From the NCBI GenBank assembly GCA_035772735.1, contig JASDFA010000019.1:70222001-70286000 (forward strand): a DNA stretch of 64,000 nucleotides, given 5' to 3'. Origin of the DNA: Datura wrightii. Its lineage: Eukaryota > Streptophyta > Magnoliopsida > Solanales > Solanaceae. This document shows, one piece after another, positions 1-11,029 of this stretch (positions are counted from its first letter, which is position 1; every line of letters starts with the position of its first letter). Below the pieces are notes generated by a model. The model saw nothing but the letters and a program-made list of their open reading frames with translations, did no database searches and had not been told where the DNA came from. A program made the position numbers and the translations under genes.

Positions 1-2291
1 AAAAGTGCTCTAGATTCTCAGGGACCGTCAACTGTATGCCAAGTTTTCTAAATGTGAATTTTGGCTGAACTCAGTAGCTTTCTTGGGGCATATTGTGTCG
101 GATGATGGTATACAGGTAGACATGCAGAAAATAGAAGCAGCAAAAACATGGCCCAGACCTACCACTCCGACCGAAGTCCGCAGTTTTCTGGGGTTAGAAT
201 GGTACTATAGAAGATTTGTTGAGGGATTCTCCACCATAGAGGCACCTCTTACTAAGCTGATGCAAAAAGCAGTAAAGTTTCAGTGGATGGAGGCATGTGA
301 GCAGAGTTTCTAGGAATTGAAAGACAGGTTGACCTCTACCCCAGTATTAGCATTGCCAGAAGGTACAGAGGGTTATGCAGTTTATTGTGATGCTTCGAGT
401 ATTGGGTTAGGATGTGTGTTGATGCAACATGGTAAGGTAATTACTTATGCTTCCAGACAGCTAAGGAAACACGAAAAGAATTATCCTACCCACGACCTAG
501 AACTAGCCGCAGTGATCCACGCTCTAAAGATATGGAGACATTACTTGTACGGTGTCCATGTGGATATTTTCACTAATCATAAGAGCCTACAGTATATCTT
601 CACTCAGAGGGAGTTGAATCTGCGGCAGCGCCGCTGGTTGGAATTGCTAAAAGATTATGAGGTAAATATTTTGTACCACCCAGGAAGAGCCAACGTAGTA
701 GAAGATTCCCTTAGTCGCAAATCTATGGGGGATTTTGGCGTACTTGCAGCTCGAACAGCGGGAGTTGGCTAGAGAAATACACCAGTTAGCTAGTTTAATT
801 GTTCGTGTAGCAGAAACAAAGGACAACAGAGTGGTAATTCAGAACACTGCAGTGTCGTCATTAGTTGTGGAGGTAAAGGAACGGCAGTATGAGGATCCTG
901 ACCTGGTTCAGCTTAAAGACAGAGTTCAGCAAGGAGAAGCGCTGAATTTTCAGGTAACTAAGGATGAAGTGTTGCTATGTAAAGGCCGCCTTTGTGTTCC
1001 AGATATTTTAGGGCTTCGCCAGCAGATTATGAGTGAGGTACATTACGCTCGCTATTCTCTCCACCCAGGTGCGATGAAAATGTACCATGATATTAAATAA
1101 ATCTACTGGTGGCCAGGTATGAAGAGAGAAATAGCATAATTCATAGCTCAGTGTCCTAACTGCCAGCAAGTAAAAGCGGAACACCGGAAATCAGGCGGAT
1201 TGACTCAAGACATAGTTGTGCCTCTTTGGAAGTGGGAAGCAGTAAATACGGATTTTGTAATAGGATTACCCCGTAGCAGACATAGAAATGACTCGATTTG
1301 GGTAATTGTTGACTGACTGACAAAATCGGCCCATTTTTTGCCAGTAAGGGATACTTTGACTGCCGAAGATTATGCTGAGTTGTATATCAGAGAAATAGTT
1401 AGACTGCACGGTGTTCCCGTGTCCATTATCTCTGACAGAGGGGCGCAATGTACAGCTAAATTTTTGCAATCATTTCAGAGGGGCCTGGGAACACAGATTA
1501 ACCTGAGCACAACTTTTCACCCTTAGACAAATGGGCAGGCAGAACACACTATTCAGATGCTTGAGGATACGTCGTTGGCGTGTGTGTTAGACTTTGGAGG
1601 TAGCTGGGATGAGCACCTACCACTTATTGAGTTTGCTTATAACGATAGCTACCACTCAGCTATCCAGATGGCGCCCTATGAGGCTTTGTATGGGCGAAAA
1701 TGCAGATTGCCCGTTGGCTAGTTTGAAGTAGGAGAGTCAGCACTGATTGGGTCGGATATTATTCATCAGTCAGAAGAAAAGGTAAGGCTTATCAGAGAAC
1801 GTCTATTGACTGCTCAGAGCCGCCAGAAATCATATGCTGATGTGCGGCGCAGAAACCTGGAATTTAATGTGAATGACTGGGTTTGTTTGAAAGTTTCTCC
1901 AATGAAAGGGGTGATGAGATTCGGCAAGTAAGGTAAACTCAGCCCGAGATTGGTTGGGCCCTATCAGATTCGCTGAAGAACAGGCCAAGTGGCATATGAG
2001 TTGAACTTGCCTCTAGAGTTAGAGTATGTTCATCCAGTTTTCATCGTGTCTATGCTGAGGAAGTATATAGGAGACCCCTCTAGAGTTGTTCCAGTTCAGG
2101 ATGTCCAAGTTACGGAAGAGCTGGCTTATGAAGAGGTTTCAGTAGCCATACTGGACAGGCAGATTCGCAGGTTGAGGACTAAAGATATTACTTCTATCAA
2201 GGTACTATGGCGTAATAGGAACCGAGAGGAGATGACTTGGGAAGCAGACGAAGATATGAAAGTCAGATATCCTCAACTGTTCCAGACTTAA
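1..2291 (+). pseudogene. Tekay-like gypsy pol, 3' part (RT end, RNase H, integrase, chromodomain)
   Basis: The 3' half of a Ty3/gypsy polyprotein, which reverse-transcribes element RNA and inserts the cDNA. Reading starts in the RT thumb/connection at about 83. RNase H follows with YCDASS and the LELAAV glutamate, but the usual IFTDHK aspartate is N. The integrase HHCC zinc finger lies at about 1050-1180 (HYARYSLHPG, CPNC). The DDE core shows NTDFV, ISDRGAQ and QAEHTIQ. A chromodomain-like end (VKVLWRNR, EEMTWEADEDM) closes the frame with TAA at 2289-2291. Damage: TAG at 311, a one-base frameshift near 730, then stops at 1098, 1137, 1314, 1524, 1719, 1929 and about 1974. Several look like C-to-T changes when compared with the copy at 36125-37777. 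It belongs to the element whose 3' LTR starts at 2553. The 5' part is outside the window. Non-functional. Confidence 0.93.
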
Positions 2292-2535
2292 TCAGCCAGA
2301 GCTACGTTAGTATTGTTGTTTTATGAATTGCCTTTTATTATGTGAATAAATGATATAGTTGGCTTTGTGATGAATACTAGTGTTGTGTGGAGTACCTGTA
2401 TTGGATTTTTCTACGTTTCAGGATTTTTGAGATAGTCCATATAACAGGGGAAACTCTACCGAAATATTTCTAAACTAAGTCAAGTAAGTTGAAATTTTTG
2501 CAAGTAGAAGTTTACATTCGAGGCCGAATGTTCGT

Positions 2536-2552
2536 AAGGGGGGGGGGGAGGA
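2536..2552 (+). other. Polypurine tract of Tekay copy 1
   Basis: A run of G and A immediately before the LTR start TGTTACACCCC. It is the expected primer for plus-strand cDNA synthesis. A GAGG-CGAATGTTC box just upstream matches the one before the LTR at 38040. Confidence 0.85.
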
Positions 2553-2683
2553 TGTTACACCCCGTAAATTCCTAACATTTAGATGGCCTATTTGCATGTT
2601 GGTTAAGAGTTTCAGAATATCATACATGCTAGGAAAAGGCTTGGGGGAAGACCGGACAAGCACCAAGTCGGAGCATCGCAAGG

Positions 2684-2750
2684 CAAATGCGACTTATAAA
2701 TCGTATTCGACAAATGCGACTTATAAATCGCATTCTACAAATGCAACTTA
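2684..2750 (+). repeat. 27-bp tandem repeat, about 2.5 copies, in LTR U3
   Basis: Units start at 2684, 2711 and 2738 with CAAATGCGACTTATAAATCG. The core GCGACTTATAAATCGC is nearly palindromic. The sibling LTRs at 17341 and 38040 lack it at the equivalent place, so it is an insertion or expansion specific to this copy. Confidence 0.85.
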
Positions 2751-2769
2751 AAGAGAAGTAGGGCAAAGC

Positions 2770-2833
2770 CCCTCCGCGACAGGTAGCGTGTCACGGGGGC
2801 TTCCCCTCTGCGATGGCCAGCGTGCCACGAAGG
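2770..2833 (+). promoter_or_regulatory. CTCCGCG / GTGTCACGG module upstream of TATA (Tekay copy 1)
   Basis: Two degenerate half-modules (CCTCCGCGAC then GCGTGTCACGG, and CTCTGCGATGG then GCGTGCCACG) end 18 bp before the TATA-like box at 2852. The same module sits in the same place in the other two LTRs of this family and in family 2 elements. Confidence 0.6.
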
Positions 2834-4949
2834 GGGGGTTTCAGGTCCAATTATATAAACACCTCCACTTCAGTTTTATATAATTTTAACTTGTAATTTC
2901 CATAGAGTAATCAGAAAATAGAGGGCACGAGGGTTCTATTGAACTTTCTTTCTGTTTACGCTACTAAACGTAGTCCAAACTCGAATTAATCTTGGGTAGT
3001 GTAGTATTAAGCTACCGGGAGCATTCCTGCGGAGCTAGTTTCGTGAAATTCGGCTGGCGAATCATCATCCTACTGAGCTAAGAAAAGTGTAATTGCTCCA
3101 AATTAGTGTCAACATACTCCTAGTCCTAAAGTTAGTATTTCTCCCTTCTGGACTTCTGAGAAATAGCGAGTTTTCGGTCATTTTTTGATAATTCAAAGTT
3201 AGGGCTATATATATATTCAAAGTAGTATTTTCTTCCAGAATATTGATGAATTTAGTTCTAACTGATATGAATGTGAATACAATTGGAAGAAATAGCTGAA
3301 TATTGGCCGAGTTACGCCAGTTAGCCGAAAAGCCCGACAACTGAGGTATGTAAAGCTAGTTTTTTCGGCAAGTTATCAATTCTAGTATAGTAAAATAGAA
3401 TGAACTCCAGAAGGAAGTTCCAGAAGCCGAGTATTAAGTATATTTGCATCATTACGCCATATTCAGAATAAAAGTCAGTAAAGTTGTACCAAATAGCAAG
3501 ATATCAATCCCAGACTCAGTTTAACTCAGTATTAGATTTAGTTTAATATAGCAAGAGATTCAGAATAAAATGTCAGAACATGGATAGTATTTTTATATTT
3601 AATATACATGTTATATGTGATTACTGTTGCTTGTAGAGACTTGTTTGTGATATGTGGCCACCCTTAGAGCTTCATTGCCGCCCCAGGGTTAATAGCTGTG
3701 TTGACTCGCCCGCCCGAGGGTGAGGATACGTCACTCCAAGGAGTGGCATGTCGTTCGTAGTAGGACGAATACGGGATGCAGCATTCCCCATAGCAGGCTG
3801 ATCAACATTATTGCATACCCTATTGAGCGCTTGCGCCCAGGGCACAGATTATAAATTATAGATACAGATCTTGGATTACAGTTACATGAGTCCTCCGGAC
3901 TCAGATACAGTTATAGTCAGGGGCCCAGAGAGCCCAAGCTGCATACCCAGGGGGCTGGTAGGGTGCTCGTCGTTATTAGGTGAGCGGAGTGAATTTATTT
4001 TTGGATGGTTTGACGCGGGTAGGGGTATATAGATTGCATGTTGATTGGAACCTTCCGGCTTATGGGGGATGGTATAGGTTCTTGTATGCTATATATATAT
4101 ATATATGTTACTTACTAAATATATATACATGTTACTTATTAAATGAATAGTTAGCAGGACGCCGCATCGACAGGTATGGTTCTTATCTTCCTTCTAGTGC
4201 AGTTAAGCTCAGTACAGATTCTGCTATCCCAGACAGTTTTAGCTATCCTCTGTCATCTCAGTAACTATAAGTATTACGGTTTATCTTCAATTATGTTCAA
4301 TTTGCTTTGCATACTCGGTACGAGTGGTACTGATGCCCGTTTGGGGGCGCTGCATTACATGCCTGCAGGTACTCATAGACGAGGAGCCGATCCCTCGTGA
4401 TTCCAGCCAGCACATAGAGTCATCAGCTCCTGTCATCCGGAGCTAGACAACTAGAGGTTTATTTCTTTTATTTTGTTGTACAGTATGGGTAGGTCGAGGC
4501 CCTGTCCTGACCATCTTATTAGTATTATTAGAGGCCTGCAGATTGTATATTCCCTGTGGTTAGCTGTACCGATCGTGTGAGGCCGTGTATATGTTTTAGC
4601 TTGTTTATAATGGTCGTGTGGGGCCTTACTCAGATGGCAGTGTTGACCTTGTCAGTCATGTAGCATTTTAGCATCTGGTTTCTTGATTCAGAAGTAACTA
4701 GATTCAGAAGTAACTAGACCGCATGGTGGCCTTGTCAGCCCGCATAGGTTCCTTTATACTACTGTTGTTTCTCACAGGTTGCTATAGGCCTAGTCGGCTG
4801 GAGGCTGTATTTACAGCTGTTATGTAGCCCGTTATTTTCTTGAATCCAGAGTTTGAGCCAGCCTGGCACCATAAGTGCTTAGGCTCAGTAGTCCAGTTGT
4901 CCAGGTCTTAGTAGGCCACCAATCAGGCCTCCCAAGGCAGGGCGTGACA

Positions 4950-5738
4950 ATATGTGCTCACATCGAGTATGTCAGTTATAAGAATCTCCCGTTGTTCCTT
5001 CGTTTATATATATATATGTATATATATACACACATATTCATGTTTATGATTCATGATCTTACGACTTATGATGATCTGTTTCAAATATGCTTTATGAGGT
5101 TTTTTACTCATGAATTCAATCATGATCAGCTTTATATTATAGTTTTGCAAACCTTGAGCCTTTATGCTAGATTCATAATTAGAATATGATGGTTTATATG
5201 ATCTTTCACTCATGATCTCTTTTACTGTCATACTAGCAATTTTACTTACTATACATACTCACTACATTGAAAGTATTGACTGCATACTCTATGCTATATC
5301 ATTTCATGATATAGATCCAAGTACTCAGCCTCATCCTTGTAGTTAGATACGTTCTGTACTTGATCGGCTAGCAGTGGTAAGTCCTCATCTTCTGAGGACT
5401 AGAGTTATCTACTTCATTTAAATTCTTTTACCTTTTTTTAGTTTCAGACTTTGGATTTAGCTGCGGACTTGTCCCCGACAGCTCATTAGATAGTAGAGGC
5501 TTTCAGATATCGAGTTAGTATGTTTAGCTTATAGAGTTAGTATGTTCAACTTTGTGATTCAGTGTTTAAATTATCAAATTATCTTGTTATCCATAAGGGA
5601 ATATCTTGCATTTCAGTTAGCTTCCACTCAATTTTCATTATAAGTTATATTGTTCTAGTAATATCCTATGCCATGGGTTAGTCTGGAGCCGTTCGTGGTT
5701 CTAGTTTCTGTATTGTCGTCCAGGGTCCATGCTCGATT
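4950..5738 (+). mobile_element. LTR fragment related to the LTR at 59601-61846
   Basis: Matches the distal part of the Tekay-type LTR of element D. Shared landmarks, in order, are GTTATAAGAATCTCCCGTTGTTCC, ACTCTATG-TATCATTTCATGATATAG and CCATGGGTTAGTCTGGAGCC. The end, near 5738, is degraded (ATGAAAC where D has GTGACAAAC). The Tekay copy ending at 4949 was inserted into this LTR, so its left part is outside the window. No coding capacity is seen. Confidence 0.65.
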
Positions 5739-5808
5739 CATGAAACTGGATGAGTGTACCACTTAATGAGTGCTCCCTGCTAATGTGCAGAGTTGGGTTA
5801 ATCATTAG

Positions 5809-5946
5809 GAGCCATTTGATGATGACGATGAAGAGGAAGATGAGCCTCCAATTCATGATGATTATAAGGAAGAACATGAGCCTAAGCATGATAATAAGGA
5901 GGGTGATTATGAGTTTTCCCCTACATATGAGAATATTAATGAGTAG
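5809..5946 (+). pseudogene. Acidic C-terminal tail of an ORF2-like protein (remnant E)
   Basis: An open stretch of 45 codons ending with TAG at 5944-5946. It is preceded in frame by a stop at 5806. The peptide is very acidic (EPFDDDDEEEDEPP near the start) and ends in a tyrosine-containing tail. It resembles the acidic end of ORF2 at 29340-29481 in composition and position. A GT-rich tract like the internal polypurine tract of the other elements follows at 6018-6033. The body of the gene is missing. I call it an ORF2 end by context, not by a long alignment. Confidence 0.45.
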
Positions 5947-6176
5947 TCAATGAGTTCTTCATTTCTCACCCTTTAGATTATGTTTTGTTGCTCTAGAGGC
6001 AGCGTAGATTTTTATGTGTTGGGTGTGGGGAAGAAATTTTTTGATTGTTATGTGCACGTATATTGTTATTCTGACTATTTTCTTTTAGCACTTGAATTTA
6101 TTTTATTTATTTCATGTTTTTGAGGAAATACAGTGATTCAAGGTCTATAATAGTAATTAGTAATTAATATAGTGGG
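5947..6176 (+). mobile_element. Post-ORF2 region of remnant E, left half
   Basis: Contains GGGTGTGGGGAAG (6021-6033), the counterpart of the internal polypurine tract at 29553-29569. It is interrupted at 6177 by the family 3 solo LTR and resumes at 21301. Confidence 0.5.
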
Positions 6177-7081
6177 TGATGTCGCCCAAGTGCACATGAT
6201 CGTCAAGCATTATAAGATGGTGAATTCCCGATTATTGATCCCTCAAAGACTTGCCAGATCAATTGTTTTAAGATTACTTCTTTATTTTTTTGTTCTAATA
6301 AAATAGATATAATGGGGAAGATTTTAGAGAATTAAACTACTAAAAACATGAAATGTAAAATTAATTAAAGACTAAAATTGTTGCAAACTTTTTGTACTTC
6401 AAATGATGATGAAAATCTAGGGAATTGGCACTTCTGTATCAGGTTGAGTTTTCAAGACGTGATCACGCTGGATTGATTATTCCTAAGCTTTCTAGTTGCA
6501 AGTTACTGTCCATTTCTTGTCACTCTCTTGAGCATCCAAAACTATCTCATGAACCCTAAACGTATATCCCTATGGTCGCAGGAGAAACATGAAATGACAG
6601 TTGTGCCTACTTGTATTACAACTAAATAGAGTTGAAAAGTATATCTCTGTCCTCAACAACAATTTCTAACATCCAACCAATGGACCAAAGGATCTTCAAA
6701 TTCCAGTTTCACATTAACTTTTAACCCTTTCGATTTCCTTTTCCAATTTCAACCAAAAGTCAATAGATTTTCTCACAAGGTGATCAGTCTAGTAAATATG
6801 CAATTTAAACTAGTAAATATAAACAACATTTAATGAAGAATCAAAACTAGCATTAATCAGTCTTTCAAACGTCAACCATCAACTATGTAAAAAACCCTAG
6901 AATGGGTGTTTAGTCACTCATAGACAAGCGGAAAAATAAAGACACAATCATCATCCAAAGTAAAATGATAAAGAAAAGAAGAAACCTAAGTAGAACTTTT
7001 CTTTATTCCAAAATCTGCATTTACAACCTTCTATGATCAAACAAAATGATGAATGATATGCTAAAAATGCCGAGGATATTA

Positions 7082-7089
7082 TATTTATA
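7082..7089 (-). promoter_or_regulatory. TATA box of family 3 LTR
   Basis: TATAAATA on the minus strand, immediately downstream (in element sense) of the 63-bp array. Typical of an LTR RNA polymerase II promoter. Confidence 0.55.
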
Positions 7090-7159
7090 GGTGATCCTTC
7101 AAATGATGCTTTTTCCCTCAAGTAAATTGCTTAAAAATCAGCAAAAATCTGTCCAGGAA

Positions 7160-7560
7160 TGTCTGGCACGCCACCCCATGCATTGCCCCAAGTCTGGTTA
7201 ATTTTCCTCTGAAGTATAACTTCTAGCGCCCCACTCCAACTGTAGCACCAAGGACTTAGTCAAATTTCTTCACTTCTGAGACGTTCTGGCACCCAACTCC
7301 ATCTGTAGCACCGGAGTATTAGTCAAATTTCTGAGACTTAGGACTCCTCTGGCGCCCCATTTCATTCATAGGACAAAAATGTTCAGAAATTTTCCTAAGT
7401 CTGGAATGCCTCTGGGACTCCACACAATCCATCTCGCCAAGGTGATAGTCAAATTCTCAACTCTAAAGCTAGGGAAGTTGCACCCCATGCCATCCATAGC
7501 ACCAACTTTGGTGACTTTTTCTCCTAAACACAAGTGTTGGCGCACCATGCCAACCATAGC
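7160..7560 (-). repeat. 62-63 bp tandem array in family 3 LTR, about 7 units
   Basis: Related units begin near 7163, 7223, 7286, 7349, 7412, 7474 and 7537. Each carries a variant of CTGGCGCCCCACTCCATC, then -TAGCACCAAGG-TTAGTCAAAT. Spacing is 60-63 bp. The homologous array is at about 56825-57185 in element C. Confidence 0.8.
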
Positions 7561-8605
7561 CCCAGGCCGACTTTCGCGAACTCTTCTTTCTTATACCTCG
7601 AATCATTTTTGGGTCCTTTTTTCTTGGTTTTCTACTCAAAACATCTAGAAACATTCATTAGCTCACAAGACACATGAAAACATGAATTTACACATTTAAT
7701 AAGGATTATGAACTGATAACGCTCAAACTCACACTCTTTACAAAGTAAGAAGCAGACGTTGGCAATAAAGACCCCAACAAACAGGGAATATGGTAAAAAC
7801 TAGACTAATGCCGGTATTTAAGCTTTTGGGTATGTTATCTCCAAATTGTGGGGTTTATAGAAAAACAATAGTAAAACAAGAGCGAAAATCAGTTGTTGTT
7901 TACCAAGATTTGCAATTAACTAGGGTAATTATTCCCCATGGGTTCATAACTATGTCGGGTTTACACTCGTGATCTATCTCAATACTTACTTGTAAAACTA
8001 ATAACTAGGGTTCATCAAAATGACTGGTTCATCCCTATTGGATAACTATACTCAATCACCGAGTTAGGTCTCATGAGAAATTTCAATTTAACCATTATCA
8101 ATTTGTTCTAGATTAACTATTTTGCAACTGCAACTCAAGTTATACAATGATCATGAAAATTAAGGATTTGTTGTAATTCTCTTTTCCTAATCTCTACATC
8201 TCTAGGTTCAAGAAAGTGAAGAATTTGGGCAAGTCTTAACATTGCACTTCATTAAGAAATATTAAAGATGAAGAGAATACGATACAAGCGTTTAACATTG
8301 GTTTCGAATCACTTTGTGTAACCCTAGTTCGTTAATCCACCATGGTTCCCATAATCCTAGTTGTAGAAGTTTTAGCCTCTCATAATTGTAAGATAATTGA
8401 AAATATTCATAGAAAAACATATAAATTAATACTTATAGAAATGATTGGGATTAAACCTTTGAATATTGCAAGAAAAGATGATGAACAAATTCAAGAACAA
8501 TTTGAGAAAATCAAAGTTAAGATCCCAAGAATTGCTCTCCAATATTGTTAAAAACTAATTAAAAACTGATAATGATTGACCTTCTAACTAAAAAAACCTA
8601 AAAAG

Positions 8606-8613
8606 TATTTATA
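8606..8613 (-). promoter_or_regulatory. TATA box of family 1 LTR
   Basis: TATAAATA on the minus strand within the palindrome GTATAAATAC. It is conserved in element B at 50591-50598. Confidence 0.55.
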
Positions 8614-8654
8614 CAAATAATAAAATCATTTTCCTAAGTTAATAGGAATATATC

Positions 8655-9165
8655 CAAATCTAGTGCTGACTCCTCATACGATCCGTAACAAGATTGTACG
8701 GGTCGTTCCTTGTCTCATACATCCCTTGGCTTCTGCAGAATTTGCTAAGACTTGGCCTCTGGTTCGACTCATAACAATATCATACAAGTCATACAATCAA
8801 ATTGTGGTTTGACACTGAGATCTGTGGCATCTTCTGAAGATTTCTTTGAACGTTTTGGTATGCCTTGCACCTTTCTCCTACGACTCGTAATAGCTTGTCG
8901 TAACATGAGATCTGCCACATCCCAAAAATCTCTGAAGTTATCCATGGATCTTGGTACTGGTTGTAGGTAGATGTTACTATTCATAATTTCTACTCGTACT
9001 AGGGGATCTCAACTGTGCAAATTTTATTGAAATTTTCTATGACTCACGTTACAACTTGTACCAAGACTACAACTCATACTGAGAGTCGTACTTTGCCTTT
9101 TCCTTATACAAATCTTCTTGACTTCTCCATGAGTCTCAGTACGAGTAGTACTGAGATCCGTACTT
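8655..9165 (-). promoter_or_regulatory. TACGACTCGTA palindrome array in U3 (element A, 3' LTR)
   Basis: Repeated variants of TACGACTCGTA and TACGAGTCGTA, often in pairs. Examples are near 8678, 8765, 8878, 8990, 9042, 9090 and 9138. The array is immediately upstream, in element sense, of the TATA box at 8613. Many copies have decayed by C-to-T or G-to-A changes at CpG. Confidence 0.7.
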
Positions 9166-9329
9166 GGCCCAAAATCTGCACTTTTATGCACATTCTGCAT
9201 ATTTTCACTCCAACACCTATTTTACTTGAAAATATAGTAAAAGCACCTCATATACATATAAACACATCTAAATCCATGCTATTTTTCCAGTTTTGAACAT
9301 CGAAAGTGTCATAAAATCACAGCATATCA

Positions 9330-10788
9330 ACACCCTCAACTTAAGAATTTTGCATGTCCTCAGGCAAAGAAAGCAAAAAATAAAAATGATGCTTAACTAG
9401 AAAGTAAACCTAGAATACCTACAGCCAACACAACAAAATTTACACTATGAACCATGACCAGCTAGTGAGCCTTTTTCTGTTCAAACTAAGTCAGGTATAT
9501 ATGTACACATGTAACCAAAATCAATTTCAGATAGGGATCAAGATATGGCATCCAACTATTTAGCAGAGACTTGAGCTATCACTAATGTTTTTCACACAGA
9601 TAAATGGAAAAATGCAACACAAACCAGGTACCCTTGCAGTAAAAGAAGTCCCCAACTCTCACAAATATATAATATGATGAACTTGGGACTAAACAAATGG
9701 GACTCTCACTCTCTCAAAGAAGTTTCAAATACTGTACACCAGATACCATAGACTTTCCCTTATTTTCTCTACTCCAGCTCTTTGGATAGTTAAACTAGGA
9801 TAACTATAGGACTTTGTTCGGCTTGTAATGTTGGCTTCATGCTGGATATGGTAAATATAATATTTTAGTAACTAAACCCTCCTTGACACTACATACTTGT
9901 GGCTCCAATTTATACCTTTTTATCCTATTTTCAACTTTTTCCTCCCTTTTCTCCATTTTATGCAATATATGGGTGTGGTCTGTTTTCAACTTTTTCATCC
10001 CTTTTTTTCTTTGTATTTTCTTTTTAATTTTTCTTTTTCAACTCTTTTTTTCTTTTTTTTCATACCACACCTCATTTTAAACCCTTTTTCCTCTTTTCCC
10101 TTTTTCACCTCCCCACAGTCTATGCTCCCCTATTTTTTATAGCCATCTTCAACTTAGGCATTTTGCTTAGGTTAAGGTTTACAATGTCCAAGGAGGGACC
10201 AGGGTCAATTCCATTATAAAAAATGGGTAAGGTTAATTGGTTAATCAAAGAAAAATGGTCAATTTAAGGCTCAATATCGGGATCAAGGGATTCATCATCA
10301 TTTGGTAGGGTATTTTAGGATAAAGTGACTCATCTATCAATAAAAGCCTATGATCATCTCCTAACCAACTATCTTAAAGCCTATGAAAAGACCAACAAGG
10401 CAAGTTCTAGATCTTAAATGCAGTATTGCACTAGGTACATGACCTTATTCACTCATGATACCAGTTTATATTGAATCTACCTATCCAGTTCATGCACGGC
10501 TAGCTACAATTACTCATGCTCATAATTTAAATTCCATATAAAGATCCACAAAAGTCATGCAATTGTAATTAAACTACACAGCTAACATCAAAAATTTTTT
10601 AATAGGGTCAATTTTTTCAAAAACAACAAACTAGTACATTTATTGGCTACAAAGTAATTCCAAGCTACTTCTTATTAAACAAAAACAACCTAAACAAGCT
10701 GGTTCTACTAGATAGAATGCTCGAGGGAAAAACACGAAAAAAACCCTCGGATGAATAAAAAGTCCCAAAAATACAAGTACACCCCCTT
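9330..10788 (-). other. Element A: 3' polypurine tract and post-ORF2 non-coding region
   Basis: Next to the LTR the minus strand reads CTTAAGTTGAGGGTGT (9330-9345), the 3' polypurine tract, with a GAGGACATGC box upstream. Between about 9900 and 10140 the plus strand is almost pure pyrimidine, so the sense RNA has a roughly 240-nt purine-rich tract. The same feature lies at the same place in B (42540-42780), family 2 (30575-30670) and C (57940-58200). The short plus-strand ORFs here are pyrimidine-run artefacts. Confidence 0.7.
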
Positions 10789-10800
10789 TTGAAAAGCATG
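10789..10800 (-). other. Internal polypurine tract of element A
   Basis: The minus strand reads AAAAGGGGGTGT, preceded by GGGGATGAAGC. It lies at the ORF2 3' side and mirrors the 3' polypurine tract and its GACGAA-type box. Confidence 0.5.
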
Positions 10801-11029
10801 CTTCATCCCCGAAGCATAGTATATCAAAGCTCAAGGGAAAGAGACATACATGCGGTCACTAAATGCTCCTGCTATCCCACGGAGATGGTACCTCCGCTGC
10901 ATCCATGGCACTGGCAGTGGTCGGAGCACTCAATGGTACATCTATAGGGGGATTGGTTACCCCCGCATCATGCTCGGTCGCTTTCGCGACCTCAAGATCA
11001 ACTATCTGGTTAGTAATGGAGCTCCATGC

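Larger units (their letters stand above)
2553..4949 (+). mobile_element. 3' LTR of Tekay copy 1
   Basis: Starts TGTTACACCCCGTA and ends GGGCGTGACA, about 2.4 kb. It is homologous along its length to the LTRs at 17341-19923 and 38040-40578 but clearly more diverged. U3 holds the CTCCGCG/GTGTCACGG module at 2770-2833 and a TATA-like TATATAAA at 2852-2859. A 27-bp tandem repeat at 2684-2750 is unique to this copy. A dinucleotide AT run lies near 4091-4106. Short ORFs inside it (for example 4176-4400) are not genes. The target duplication cannot be checked because the 5' LTR is outside the window. Confidence 0.9.
6177..7713 (-). mobile_element. Family 3 solo LTR, left part (split by element A)
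   Basis: Starts TGATGTCGCCC on the plus strand and aligns with the LTR of element C (55840-57398). The remaining 63 bp lie at 21238-21300 (ending AACATTA), past element A. Flanks are GTGGG at 6172-6176 and GCGGG at 21301-21305, a duplication with one mismatch, so this is a solo LTR of about 1.6 kb. A minus-strand TATAAATA lies at 7082-7089, with the 63-bp array just upstream of it at 7160-7560. ORFs at 7366-7654 are repeat-derived and not genes. Confidence 0.85.
7714..9329 (-). mobile_element. 3' LTR of element A (family 1)
   Basis: On the plus strand it runs from TGATAACGCTC to AGCATATCA, 1616 bp. It pairs with 16991-21232 and with the LTRs of element B. TATAAATA on the minus strand is at 8606-8613. 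A TACGACTCGTA-type array lies just upstream of it at 8655-9165. The ORFs at 8342, 8752 and 9015 have no counterpart protein and are ignored. Confidence 0.9.

Noticed and set aside
4176..4400. 74-codon ORF in the Tekay LTR
   Set aside because: It lies wholly inside LTR sequence, has no domain, and the same LTR at 17341 and 38040 does not keep the frame.
7160..7560. CRISPR-like array
   Set aside because: Units are degenerate and continuous, without unique spacers, and lie in a plant LTR promoter.
8342..8551. 69-codon ORF near an LTR promoter, possible small gene
   Set aside because: Inside the family 1 LTR. The matching stretch in the 5' LTR (about 20222-20430) does not keep the frame.
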